Source: Pseudomonadales bacterium (GTDB lineage: Bacteria; Pseudomonadota; Gammaproteobacteria; Pseudomonadales; Azotimanducaceae). From it: a DNA stretch of 64,000 bases. Of this stretch, positions 18,829-28,039 are shown one piece after another (within the stretch, counting starts at the first letter, position 1; each line of letters starts with the position of its first letter). Made by a program: the position numbers and the translations under genes. The stretch spans positions 1-64,000 of the forward strand of contig JANQJA010000017.1 of assembly GCA_028281885.1 (NCBI GenBank). The letters are read 5' to 3'. The notes beneath the pieces were generated by a model. It saw only the letters and a program-made list of their open reading frames with translations. It ran no database searches and had not been told where the DNA came from.

Positions 18829-20246
18829 TCGAAGTCGTCCAAAGCGTTGCAGCGTTAATTGTCACCTTGTCGATCCTGGTGACATTCCACGAGTTTGGCC
18901 ACTACTGGGTGGCGAGACGCTGTGGTGTGCACGTGCTGAGATTTTCGGTGGGTTTTGGCAAGCCGTTTTTCATTCGACGGGGGAAGGCTGTGCAAGTCCC
19001 GCCGCCTCCTGACGGGCAATCAATCCAGACCCGTTCCAATGAGCCGCTGCCGCCAACGGAGTTCGCCATTGCCGCCATCCCGCTCGGGGGTTACGTGCGC
19101 ATGCTGGATGAACGGGAGGGCTACGTCGCTGACGACGTCAAACATCTGGCGTTCAACAACAAGCCAGTATCGCAGCGTATTGCCATCGTCGCGGCCGGAC
19201 CGCTGGCTAATTTCCTGCTGGCCATCGTTGCCTTCTGGCTGCTGTTTACTGTGGGCGTGACCGGCATCGTGCCTACCCTGGGCAATATCGATCCGCTATC
19301 GCCGGCAGGGCGCGCGGGGTTGCATGAAGGTCAGGAGATTATTGCGGTTGACGGTGTTGCAACGGAGACCTGGTCGGACGTCAACATGCAGTTGTTCGAG
19401 CGCCTCGGCGATACCGGCATCATTCACGTGAAGGCGCGCGCGAGTCAGGGTATTGGTGCGGAGACGGACCACCAGATCAGTGTTGTTGACTGGATGGCGG
19501 GCGCGGATGAGCCTCGGCCCACTGCGAATCTTGGATTGATGCTTGCCTATCCGCATATTCCTGCGGTGATTGGCGGCGTGATCGAAGGTGAGCCGGCGGC
19601 AATCGCAGGTCTGGTGGCAGGTGATCACGTCACCGCCGCGAATGGCATATCGATCGAAGACTGGGGACACCTGGTGTCGATTATTCAGGATAATCCGGGT
19701 TCTCCTATCGAGTTGGTGGTGACTCGCGAGCATTCATCGCTGACGCTCACCGCGACACCGCGCGCCATGGATCGGGACGGAGAAACCGTTGGCTATCTTG
19801 GCGCTTCCAGGGAAGCGGTGGCATTGCCGTCGGAGATGCAACGTGAAATCAGGTACCCGTTCTACAGCGCCTGGATTCCCGCGCTGGAGCGGACCTGGTC
19901 GGTGACCCTGTTCACGCTCGACTCCGTCAAAAAGATGATCGTGGGCGCCATCTCACACAAAAATCTCAGCGGGCCTATTACGATTGCCCAGGTCGCCAAT
20001 GAAACTGCCCAGAGTGGACTGGAAAGCTTTGTCGGCTTTATCGCCTTGCTCAGCATCAGTCTGGGTGTGCTGAATCTGCTGCCGATTCCTATCCTGGATG
20101 GCGGCCACCTGCTGTACTACCTGTTTGAACTGCTTACTGGTCGACCGGTCCCGGAACGGGTCCAGTCCTGGGGGCTGCAGATGGGTTTGTTCGTCATTGT
20201 CAGCATCATGCTGCTTGCTTTCTATAACGACATAACGAGGCTGTAG
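18825..20246 (+). CDS. rseP: Site-2 zinc metalloprotease RseP
   Basis: Inner-membrane protease that cleaves anti-sigma factor RseA in the envelope stress response and clears signal-peptide remnants. The 473-residue product has the zinc motif HEFGH at residues 22-26 in the first membrane segment, two PDZ domains (GNIDPLSPAGRAGLHEGQEI and GGVIEGEPAAIAGLVAGDHV) and the C-terminal NLLPIPILDGGHLLYY segment with the third zinc ligand. It overlaps dxr by 4 bp and bamA by 1 bp. Confidence 0.97.
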   Translation: MIEVVQSVAALIVTLSILVTFHEFGHYWVARRCGVHVLRFSVGFGKPFFIRRGKAVQVPPPPDGQSIQTRSNEPLPPTEFAIAAIPLGGYVRMLDEREGYVADDVKHLAFNNKPVSQRIAIVAAGPLANFLLAIVAFWLLFTVGVTGIVPTLGNIDPLSPAGRAGLHEGQEIIAVDGVATETWSDVNMQLFERLGDTGIIHVKARASQGIGAETDHQISVVDWMAGADEPRPTANLGLMLAYPHIPAVIGGVIEGEPAAIAGLVAGDHVTAANGISIEDWGHLVSIIQDNPGSPIELVVTREHSSLTLTATPRAMDRDGETVGYLGASREAVALPSEMQREIRYPFYSAWIPALERTWSVTLFTLDSVKKMIVGAISHKNLSGPITIAQVANETAQSGLESFVGFIALLSISLGVLNLLPIPILDGGHLLYYLFELLTGRPVPERVQSWGLQMGLFVIVSIMLLAFYNDITRL

Positions 20247-22597
20247 TGTTCTCCAGATTGACCGGCAGGACACGCTTGCCGATATCCCTGTTTGTTCTTG
20301 TGCTGGTGCTTGGTCCGCGGATTGTGCAGGCGTTTCCTGTCACTGATATTCGCGTCGAAGGACTGCAGCGGGTCTCCGCAGGGAGTGTCTTCGGCGCCAT
20401 ACCGATCAATGTGGGTGACGATGTCAATGAACTTGATCTGCGAACGGTTGTCCGCGAAGTATTCAAGACTGGATTCTTCGATGACGTCAGTGTCGGCCGC
20501 GACGGCAATGTGGTTGTGATTCTGGTGGATGAACGCCCGTCCATTGATGCCATCGATATCGAAGGGAACAAGGCGATTGAAAGCGATGCGTTGCTGGATG
20601 GTCTCGCCCAGTCGGGTCTGGCGGAAGGCGAAATCTTCAAGAAGGTAACCCTTGAGCACATTCGCGCTGACCTGGAACGTCAGTATGTCAGTCAGGGGCG
20701 ATACGGCGCGCGAATCGAAACCTCGGTCGAAGAGCGTCCCCGCAATCGTGTGGCGATCAAGATCGATGTCACGGAAGGAAAGGTCTCCGGTATTCGCCAT
20801 ATCAACATTGTTGGCAACTCCGTTTACGACAACAAGGCGCTGCTGGACATGCTCGAGCTGAAGCAGCCCACACTGTTTTCTTTCTACACCAAGGATGACA
20901 AGTACGGTCGGGAAAAATTATCCGGTGATCTGGAGCGGCTGGAGTCCTGGTATCTGGACCGTGGCTACCTTAACTTTGCCATTGATTCGACCCAGGTGTC
21001 GATCTCGCCAAACAAGGAAGATGTGTACATCACCATCAATGTCATCGAGGGCGAGCGTTTCGACATTGACACGATCGATATCGCGGGCGAGTTGCGTGAC
21101 ATTCCCGAGGAAGCCATTCGCAGCCTGATCCTGATGCAGGAAGGGCAAACTTTCTCTCGCCAGCTCATGACGTCATCGGAAGAGCGTATTGAAGTTGCCC
21201 TCGGTAATGCGGGCTATACCTTTGCCAACGCCACGGCCCAGCCGATTGCCAACGATGACAACACCGTGGAAGTCCGCTTCTTTGTTGACGCTGGTAACCG
21301 TGCCTACGTCAGGCGTATCGGTTTCCGCGGCAACACGGTGACTGAAGATCACGTGCTGCGCCGGGAAATGCGGCAGATGGAAGGTGGCTGGGCATCCGGC
21401 GCTTATATTGAGCAGTCCAGAGTACGACTAGAGCGACTGGGATTCTTCAAGGAAGTGACCGTCGAGATGCCCGAGGTCGCCGGCAGCGAGGACCAGGTCG
21501 ATATTGAATACACGGTAGAAGAGTCTCCCTCAGGCTCTATTTCTGCCACCGTTGGTTACGCTCAGGACACCGGTCTGATTCTGGGGGCCAACTACCAGGA
21601 GTCCAACGTCTTCGGTAGCGGCAACAGCGTCAATGTTGGTATCAACCACTCGTCATTCCAGACTGCTTACAGTTTTTCGTTTTTTGATCCGTACTTCACG
21701 GTTGATGGCGTATCGAGAGGCTATTCGGTGTTCTTCCGTTCGTCGGACTTTGACGCCAGGAACATCGCCCGTTTCTCCACCGACGCCTATGGTGCCTCGG
21801 TCAACTTTGGCTATCCGATCAGTGAGATATCACGGATTGGCTTCAGCGTAGGCTATGAACACACTGAGATTCAGGAGGGCATTTTCCCCGCCCAGGAGAT
21901 CTCGCAGTTTCTGGATCGAGAGGGCGGAGAGTTTGACCTGGTCAGCCTGACCGGCACCTGGAGCATGAGTGCCCTTAACCGGGGGCTCTTACCTACCCGT
22001 GGCCGGTCGCAGCGAATATCCCTTGAGGTGATGGTGCCGGGTAGCGAGCTTGAGTTCTACAAGTTGCAGTACGCCGGTCAGATCTTCTTCCCGCTCACCC
22101 GGGCACTGACATTGCGACTGCGCACTGATCTCGGCTATGGCGAAGCCTTTGGAGACTCAGAGACCTTTCCCTTTTACAAACACTTCTTTGCTGGCGGATT
22201 CGGTTCTGTTCGTGGGTACGAAAACAACTCGCTGGGGCCGCGAGCCACACCCTCGCCACGCAGTACGTTTATACGTGAACGACTTGACCCGATCGGCGGC
22301 AATGTATTGGTCGAAGGGAGCGCGGAAGTGCTCTTTCCGTTGCCGTTTATCGAGGATCAGCGGCAGATCAAGGCTGCCTTCTTTGTGGATGCGGGTAACG
22401 TGTTCAACACCAATTGTCCTGAGATCAGCGTTGTCTGCCACGATCTCGAAGAAGGGGAGCTGAGGTATTCAGCCGGTGTGTCGGTCACCTGGATTACCGG
22501 ATTTGCTCCCATTAGCCTCAGTTTCTCCACGCCGTTGAACGATAAACCCGGCGATGAATCACAGGCCTTCCAGTTTGAACTGGGTGGTGTGTTCTAG
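20246..22597 (+). CDS. bamA: Outer-membrane protein assembly factor BamA
   Basis: Central subunit of the beta-barrel assembly machine. The product is 783 residues from a GTG whose G is the last base of the rseP stop. It has a signal peptide ending near ...RIVQAF, five POTRA domains (starting FPVTDIRVEGLQRVS; later IRHINIVGNSVYDN and YVRRIGFRGNTVTEDH) and a 16-strand barrel with the VRGYENNSLGPR motif in loop 6. The last residue is Phe, as required of outer-membrane barrels. skp follows 151 bp downstream. Confidence 0.97.
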   Translation: MFSRLTGRTRLPISLFVLVLVLGPRIVQAFPVTDIRVEGLQRVSAGSVFGAIPINVGDDVNELDLRTVVREVFKTGFFDDVSVGRDGNVVVILVDERPSIDAIDIEGNKAIESDALLDGLAQSGLAEGEIFKKVTLEHIRADLERQYVSQGRYGARIETSVEERPRNRVAIKIDVTEGKVSGIRHINIVGNSVYDNKALLDMLELKQPTLFSFYTKDDKYGREKLSGDLERLESWYLDRGYLNFAIDSTQVSISPNKEDVYITINVIEGERFDIDTIDIAGELRDIPEEAIRSLILMQEGQTFSRQLMTSSEERIEVALGNAGYTFANATAQPIANDDNTVEVRFFVDAGNRAYVRRIGFRGNTVTEDHVLRREMRQMEGGWASGAYIEQSRVRLERLGFFKEVTVEMPEVAGSEDQVDIEYTVEESPSGSISATVGYAQDTGLILGANYQESNVFGSGNSVNVGINHSSFQTAYSFSFFDPYFTVDGVSRGYSVFFRSSDFDARNIARFSTDAYGASVNFGYPISEISRIGFSVGYEHTEIQEGIFPAQEISQFLDREGGEFDLVSLTGTWSMSALNRGLLPTRGRSQRISLEVMVPGSELEFYKLQYAGQIFFPLTRALTLRLRTDLGYGEAFGDSETFPFYKHFFAGGFGSVRGYENNSLGPRATPSPRSTFIRERLDPIGGNVLVEGSAEVLFPLPFIEDQRQIKAAFFVDAGNVFNTNCPEISVVCHDLEEGELRYSAGVSVTWITGFAPISLSFSTPLNDKPGDESQAFQFELGGVF

Positions 22598-22748
22598 AGA
22601 CGAACTTTCTGTGTCGCTGTGGTCCAAATGAACTCAGACGTGGGGGAATCACGATTGAATCGGTGCGTGGGATATGTAACTATCGCCGCCTGTTGTCAAA
22701 CCCGAATTATTATAAGTTATTGATTTTGCTGCTGTTGAGGAGAGTATT

Positions 22749-23270
22749 GTGTTGAACCGAAGCGTCATAACCATGGCTGTCGCCCTCGTGCTGGGGTTCT
22801 CGGCCTCGATCGTGTCGGCAGAAGTGAAGATTGCTGTTGTCGATGTCCAGACCGCCATCCTGAACTCGGAAGAAGCCAAGCGCCTGCTCAATCAGATTCA
22901 GGAAGAGTTTGCACCGGAGGAAGAGAAGATCAGGGGTATTCAATCCAACGCCGCGCGTATCCTGGAGCGTCTGCAGAAAGATGCTGAAGTGATGAGTGAT
23001 TCCGAAAAGCGTCGTCTGCAACAGGAAATCGAATCGCTCAACAATGATTTCGTCTACGAGCGACAGAAGCTGCAGAAGTCCATCGAGGGACGCCAGACTG
23101 AGTTGTTCTCGGGCGTTGACCAGCGCGTTCAGAAAGCCATTGAAGAACTGGTCCTGAGCGAAGACTACGACATGATCCTGCCGCGCCAGGCGGCACTGTA
23201 TGTTGGGGACCTCTATAACATCACCCGGAAGTTGACCGAGAAGCTGAATGAACTCGACTCCGGGCGATAA
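22749..23270 (+). CDS. skp: Periplasmic chaperone Skp/OmpH
   Basis: Holds unfolded outer-membrane proteins on their way to the Bam complex. The 173-residue product begins at a GTG with a strong GAGGAGA 5 bases upstream. A signal peptide (cleavage near IVSAE) is followed by KIAVVDVQTAILNSEE, the beta strand that forms the trimer core, and long Gln/Glu/Lys-rich helices that make the tentacles. It is co-oriented between bamA and lpxD as in relatives. Confidence 0.95.
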   Translation: MLNRSVITMAVALVLGFSASIVSAEVKIAVVDVQTAILNSEEAKRLLNQIQEEFAPEEEKIRGIQSNAARILERLQKDAEVMSDSEKRRLQQEIESLNNDFVYERQKLQKSIEGRQTELFSGVDQRVQKAIEELVLSEDYDMILPRQAALYVGDLYNITRKLTEKLNELDSGR

Positions 23271-23282
23271 TGTCTGAAGGCT

Positions 23283-24305
23283 TTGAAACTCAAGCTCGGT
23301 GATATTGCCGAACAGCTTGGCCTCGAACTGAGAGGCGATCCCCTTGTCGAGATTCACGGCATCGCCGCGCTGGGCGCGGCAACGACCGGCGAACTCAGCT
23401 TTCTTTTCAGTCCAGCGTATCGAACCCTGTTGCAAAACACCGCGGCTTCTGCGGTCATCCTGCGGGAGCAGGATGCGGACGACTGCCAGATTCCCGTACT
23501 GATTTCCGATAACCCCCGCCTTGCCTGGGCCAGGGTTGCGACGCTCTTTGATTCGACGCCAACACCTGATGGTCGGATTCATCCCTCCGCGGTGATCTCG
23601 GAAACCGCTTCACTTGGCGCCAACGTGACGGTGGGTCCGAATGCAACGATTGAGGGTTCGGTGACACTGGGGGCGCGTGTTTGCGTTGGTGCCGGCTGTT
23701 TTATTGGTGAAGGTGCTTTTGTCGGTGCCGGATCGCGATTGTTTGCCAATGTGTCCGTCTATCATGGAGTGAGCATCGGTGAGCGAGCCATTGTCCACAG
23801 CGGTGCCGTGATTGGCGCAGACGGATTCGGGTTTGAGCCTGACTGGGCAGCCATGAAGATGGTGAAGATTCCACAAGTCTATGGTGTTGTGATCGGTGAC
23901 GATGTCGAGATCGGTGCGGGTACCACCATTGACCGGGGCGCATTGAATGACACCATGGTGGGTGACGGCGTGAAGCTCGACAACCAGGTGCAGGTAGGAC
24001 ATGGCACACAGATTGGTGCCAGCACAGTGATATCCGGTTGCACCGCCATTGCGGGCAGCACGCGGATTGGATCCTATTGCCTGATTGGTGGTGGTGTCGG
24101 GATCATTGATAATATAGAGATCGTCGATCAGGTCGAAGTGACTGCGATGACCCTGGTCAGCCGGTCTATTACTGAGAAGGGTCGATATTCGTCGGGCACC
24201 GGTCTGTTGCCGAGCCGAATCTGGAAGCGAAGCATTGTTGGATTTGCGCGACTCGACGATCTGATTAAGCGTGTTCGTGGCCTTGAGGCTCGCGGGCAAA
24301 AATAA
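23283..24305 (+). CDS. lpxD: UDP-3-O-acylglucosamine N-acyltransferase
   Basis: Adds the N-linked 3-hydroxyacyl chain in lipid A synthesis. The 340 residues match the family. It starts at a TTG, the only start that keeps the N-terminal KLGDIAEQLGLELRGD segment. A left-handed beta-helix of hexapeptide repeats covers roughly residues 100-300, with GVVIGDDVEIGAGTTIDRGA and the catalytic His region DNQVQVGHGTQIGAST. It depends on LpxA and LpxC acting earlier, but lpxA is missing from its usual place downstream. Confidence 0.97.
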   Translation: MKLKLGDIAEQLGLELRGDPLVEIHGIAALGAATTGELSFLFSPAYRTLLQNTAASAVILREQDADDCQIPVLISDNPRLAWARVATLFDSTPTPDGRIHPSAVISETASLGANVTVGPNATIEGSVTLGARVCVGAGCFIGEGAFVGAGSRLFANVSVYHGVSIGERAIVHSGAVIGADGFGFEPDWAAMKMVKIPQVYGVVIGDDVEIGAGTTIDRGALNDTMVGDGVKLDNQVQVGHGTQIGASTVISGCTAIAGSTRIGSYCLIGGGVGIIDNIEIVDQVEVTAMTLVSRSITEKGRYSSGTGLLPSRIWKRSIVGFARLDDLIKRVRGLEARGQK

Positions 24306-24341
24306 GAACCAGAGACTGTGCCCAGTCCGGAACGAAGAAGC

Positions 24342-24779
24342 ATGGAAGTAACTGATATCTGGCAATACCTGCCGCACCGGTACCCGTTTCTGTTGGTTGA
24401 TCGCGTGATCGAGTTTGAAGCGGACAAGCGCATCGTGGCGATCAAGAACGTGACGATTAACGAGCCTCAGTTCACCGGACATTTTCCAGTTACGCCGGTC
24501 TTCCCTGGCGTTTATATTGTTGAGGCGCTGGCTCAGGCATCGGGCATACTGGCGTTCAAGAGTCGTAATCGAACGCTGGACGATGGTTATATCTACTATC
24601 TGGCAGGTACTGACAAGACCAAGTTCAAGCGATCAGTAGTGCCGGGGGATCAATTGCGACTGGAAGTGGAAATCGTCAATCTTCGTTCTCACTGGATGAA
24701 GGCTTCAGGCAAGGCTTTTGTCGGCGATAACCTGGTGTGTTCGTCGCTGTTGACCTGCGCGGAACAGAAGGTCTCCTGA
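24342..24779 (+). CDS. fabZ: 3-hydroxyacyl-ACP dehydratase FabZ
   Basis: Hot-dog-fold dehydratase of type II fatty acid synthesis. The ATG at 24342 gives 145 residues; a GTG at 24318 would add eight. The [13 protein letters not shown] block carries the catalytic His, and [20 protein letters not shown] the catalytic Glu and substrate tunnel. It sits after lpxD as usual and balances 3-hydroxyacyl-ACP between fatty acids and lipid A. Normally lpxA follows; here lpxB begins 10 bp later. Confidence 0.97.
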   Translation: MEVTDIWQYLPHRYPFLLVDRVIEFEADKRIVAIKNVTINEPQFTGHFPVTPVFPGVYIVEALAQASGILAFKSRNRTLDDGYIYYLAGTDKTKFKRSVVPGDQLRLEVEIVNLRSHWMKASGKAFVGDNLVCSSLLTCAEQKVS

Positions 24780-24789
24780 CCGCCGCGGC

Positions 24790-25947
24790 ATGCCGGCCGG
24801 CCCCCTGACAATCGCTCTCATTGCCGGTGAGGCATCCGGTGACAATCTGGCAGCACCGATGATGCGTGCTATCAAGGCCCGTGAGCCTGACGTTCGATTC
24901 GTTGGCATCGGCGGTCCCAATATGATCAGTGCCGGACTTGAAAGCTGGTTCGACCTTGAAGAACTCTCGGTCAATGGCTTTGTCGATCCATTGAAGCGTT
25001 TGCCACGCCTCATTCATATCCTGCGGGAATCCTGTCGACGCATCCTGGCATCGGGTGCCGCATGTTTTGTCGGCGTCGATTTCAATTTTTTTAACCTGCT
25101 GCTTGAGCGCATGCTGAAAAGGCGGGGAGTACGAACCATCCACTATGTTTCGCCGACGGTCTGGGCCTGGCGCAAGGGTCGTATTCGTGGCATTCGCCGC
25201 AGCGTGGATCGAATGATGACGCTCTACCCGTTTGAACTGGAGGTGTACCGGGAGCATGGTATCGACGCCCGCTTTGTCGGCCATCCCAAGGCTGACGAGA
25301 TTGAGCCTGCGGGTGAGTCAGCGAAGTGCGAAGCGAAAACGGCCCTTGGCATTGCAGAGGATGCCACGCTGGTAGCCCTGTTGCCCGGGAGCCGGGGTAG
25401 CGAGGTCCGTTACTCGGGCCCTGATTTTCTGGATGCCGCCAGGGTGCTGTTGGCCCATCGACCCCGGCTCAAGTTTGCGATTGCCGCCGCAAACGAGGCG
25501 AGACAGGGGCAGCTGGCCGAGATGGCCGCCTCGCGTTTACCCGAATCAGCGTATCGAATCACCCGGGGCAATGCACTGCAGGTGATGACGGCGGCGGATG
25601 TGGTGCTGGTGAATTCGGGCACGGCGACGCTGGAGGCGATGTTGTTACGTCGTCCCATGGTGATGTCATACCGGTTGGGTCCCGTTACCTACGCGATTGT
25701 TTCCCGACTGGTATCAACGCCGTACTTCGCGCTGCCGAATATCCTGGCGGGGGAACAGATCGTTCCTGAACTGATCCAGGATGATGCGTCGCCAGCAGCG
25801 CTGGCGGCGGCGGTAGCGAAGCTGCTGGAGGCCGGGCTGGATGCGGACGACTGCGAAGCGTTTGATCGGATTCACGCTGAGCTCCGCTGCGATGCCGGTG
25901 AAACGGCGGCAGAAGCAGTGTTGTCGCTGTTGGAGAGGGCGTCATGA
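24790..25947 (+). CDS. lpxB: Lipid A disaccharide synthase
   Basis: GT19 glycosyltransferase that joins UDP-2,3-diacylglucosamine and lipid X to form the lipid A disaccharide. The product has 385 residues. It contains [17 protein letters not shown] at the N-terminus, [11 protein letters not shown] (written [11 protein letters not shown] here), [10 protein letters not shown] and [15 protein letters not shown] in the nucleotide-binding half. The start lacks a clear ribosome binding site. The stop overlaps rnhB by 4 bp. Confidence 0.97.
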   Translation: MPAGPLTIALIAGEASGDNLAAPMMRAIKAREPDVRFVGIGGPNMISAGLESWFDLEELSVNGFVDPLKRLPRLIHILRESCRRILASGAACFVGVDFNFFNLLLERMLKRRGVRTIHYVSPTVWAWRKGRIRGIRRSVDRMMTLYPFELEVYREHGIDARFVGHPKADEIEPAGESAKCEAKTALGIAEDATLVALLPGSRGSEVRYSGPDFLDAARVLLAHRPRLKFAIAAANEARQGQLAEMAASRLPESAYRITRGNALQVMTAADVVLVNSGTATLEAMLLRRPMVMSYRLGPVTYAIVSRLVSTPYFALPNILAGEQIVPELIQDDASPAALAAAVAKLLEAGLDADDCEAFDRIHAELRCDAGETAAEAVLSLLERAS

Positions 25948-26522
25948 ACGACCAACTCCATGCCGGTGTTGATGAAGTCGGTCGCGGCCCCCTGGCGGGT
26001 GCAGTGGTGGTGGCGGCGGTGATTCTCGATCCTTTTGACCGGATCGACGGACTTCGTGACTCGAAAGTCCTTTCCAGGAAACGCCGTGAAGCGCTCGATC
26101 TTGAGATTCGAGCGCGCGCGCTGGCATGGTCGATTGCGCGGGCGGACGTGGAAGAGATCGACCAGATCAACATTCTTCAGGCCACCATGCTCGCCATGAC
26201 CCGAGCTGTGGCGGGATTGAAGATCGTACCGGACGAAGTGCTGGTGGATGGAAATCGGCTGCCCGATCTGAGTATTCCCGCTCGCGCGATTATAAAGGGA
26301 GATGACACCGTCGATGCCATCATGGCCGCATCGATTATCGCTAAGGTCAGTCGGGACAGCGAAATGGAAGGGCTGGATGCCCTCTATCCAGAGTATGGCC
26401 TGGCCCGCCACAAGGGGTATGCCACGCGATATCATCTTGACGCACTGCGTCGGCATGGGCCCTGCCCGGTACATCGCAAGTCCTTCGCGCCCTGTCGCCA
26501 ACAGGAACTGTTTCCCGACTAG
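25944..26522 (+). CDS. rnhB: Ribonuclease HII
   Basis: Removes ribonucleotides misincorporated in DNA and degrades RNA-DNA hybrids. The 192 residues fit the family. [13 protein letters not shown] contains the DEG-type catalytic Asp-Glu pair, and [17 protein letters not shown] and [11 protein letters not shown] supply the remaining acidic residues and substrate contacts. It is coupled to lpxB by ATGA and ends this plus-strand run. Confidence 0.96.
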   Translation: MNDQLHAGVDEVGRGPLAGAVVVAAVILDPFDRIDGLRDSKVLSRKRREALDLEIRARALAWSIARADVEEIDQINILQATMLAMTRAVAGLKIVPDEVLVDGNRLPDLSIPARAIIKGDDTVDAIMAASIIAKVSRDSEMEGLDALYPEYGLARHKGYATRYHLDALRRHGPCPVHRKSFAPCRQQELFPD

Positions 26523-26536
26523 TCGGTGGACGTACC

Positions 26537-26565
26537 AAAAAAAAGCCGCTGCATGTGGCAGCGGC
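26537..26565 (-). terminator. Intrinsic terminator reading leftward
   Basis: A perfect 8-bp stem gccgctgc/gcagcggc (26545-26552 and 26558-26565) with a 5-base loop has eight A bases directly on its left, so on the minus strand it is a GC hairpin followed by eight U. On the plus strand no U tract follows, so it is a poor terminator for rnhB. No minus-strand gene feeds it, which makes the orientation odd. Confidence 0.6.
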
Positions 26566-26690
26566 AATCACTTGGCTCTGAAACGTATCGCTGGCTAGTA
26601 TGAATCGTCTGATTGACCACAACTAGACGCCTGTTGGAATAACGTCTATTCCCGTTGCTATAGTCGTCCCCCATCTTCTGGATCCTGGTC

Positions 26691-27923
26691 ATGGCGGAAA
26701 CGCTGGACGTTGTTGTTGTCGGGGCGACCGGTTTTACCGGCCGGCTGGTGGTTGAATATCTGCACCGGACCTACGGTGTGGACGGTCCGCTTAGGTGGGG
26801 CATGGCAGGACGCTCAGTTGAGCGGCTTGAAGCCCTGCGCCGTTCGCTGACCGCCAGCGATCGTGACGTCATTCCCATCCGGCAGGTTGACACCCAGGAT
26901 GCGGCGCAGGCGGCTGCCCTTGCGCGTTCCGCCCGGGTCGTATGTACCACGGTCGGACCCTACGCCCTCCTGGGCACTGAACTGGTTGCGGCTTGTGCGC
27001 AACACGGAACCCATTACTGTGACCTGACCGGCGAGGTGCAGTGGATGCGGCGCATGATTGATCGGTACCATGACATGGCGACTAACGCTGGCGCCCGCAT
27101 TGTTCATGCCTGTGGATTTGACTGTGTCGTCTCAGACCTGGGTGTTCACTTTATTCAGCAAAAGATGCATGAGCGCCACGGTGTCTATGGTCGCCAGGTC
27201 AAGTTGCGTGTGCAGCGCATGCAAGGCGGGATCAGCGGTGGCACCTTCGCCAGTGCACTGAATGTGATCCGTGAGGCGATCGACGATGTGGCTGTTCGCG
27301 AGGTGCTGAGCCACCCCTATAGTCTGAACCCGGCCGGTGGTATGCAGGGCGGCGATCGGCCTGATGCGATGGGCGCGAGGTACGATGCCGATCTGGCGAG
27401 CTGGCAGGCACCGTTTGTCATGGCGCCGGTGGATACTCGCGTGGTCAGGCGTTCTCATGCCTTGCGGGGTTTACCCTTTGGTGATGACTTTATCTACGAC
27501 GAAGGTGTCGCGACCGGGCCTGGCGCCACGGGTTATCTGCGGGCGTTGATCCGCTCGGCGCAGGGGCTGGGGTTCATGGCGCTTCTGGCACTGCCGCCGA
27601 CTCGCTACCTGATCAGCCGGATTGCCCCGGCACCCGGGCAGGGGCCGGAACGGGACACGATTGATCGTGGCGGCTTTGACATGCTGCTATTGTCGAAGCA
27701 TCCATCGGATAGTGCCCTGGATTTGATGGGATACGTCAGGGGTTCAAGAGACCCGGGGTATGGCGCGACTTCCGAGATGCTGGCGGAGAGCGCTGTTTGT
27801 CTTGCGCTGGATGATCTGGCAACCCCGGCGGGGGTGCTGACTCCTGCGGTTGCGATGGGTGAGAAGCTGGTTGATCGCCTTCAGGCTAATACCTGTGTGA
27901 CCTTTGAGGTTAGTGAGGACTGA
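26691..27923 (+). CDS. Saccharopine dehydrogenase-like oxidoreductase (trans-acting enoyl reductase type)
   Basis: A 410-residue protein with an N-terminal Rossmann fold (VVVVGATGFTGRLVVEYL, residues 6-23, GATGFTG nucleotide loop), followed by CTTVGPYALLGTELVAACAQ and HYCDLTGEVQWMR, which are typical of the saccharopine dehydrogenase / trans-acting enoyl reductase family. Relatives reduce lipid or polyketide intermediates in actinobacteria, but many proteobacterial members have no known substrate. It stands alone between rnhB and dnaE, with 168 and 116 bp of flanking DNA, where relatives have no such gene. Exact reaction unknown. Confidence 0.8.
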   Translation: MAETLDVVVVGATGFTGRLVVEYLHRTYGVDGPLRWGMAGRSVERLEALRRSLTASDRDVIPIRQVDTQDAAQAAALARSARVVCTTVGPYALLGTELVAACAQHGTHYCDLTGEVQWMRRMIDRYHDMATNAGARIVHACGFDCVVSDLGVHFIQQKMHERHGVYGRQVKLRVQRMQGGISGGTFASALNVIREAIDDVAVREVLSHPYSLNPAGGMQGGDRPDAMGARYDADLASWQAPFVMAPVDTRVVRRSHALRGLPFGDDFIYDEGVATGPGATGYLRALIRSAQGLGFMALLALPPTRYLISRIAPAPGQGPERDTIDRGGFDMLLLSKHPSDSALDLMGYVRGSRDPGYGATSEMLAESAVCLALDDLATPAGVLTPAVAMGEKLVDRLQANTCVTFEVSED

Positions 27924-28039
27924 CCGCGCCACGGTGAAGTTGTTAGTCGATTGACGGCTGGTTTTACTTTAGTCCCCCGCCCGGTTCGGATATATTACTA
28001 GCCAGTTCCTTCCGCTCAGGTTTAACCAATACTCACCCG

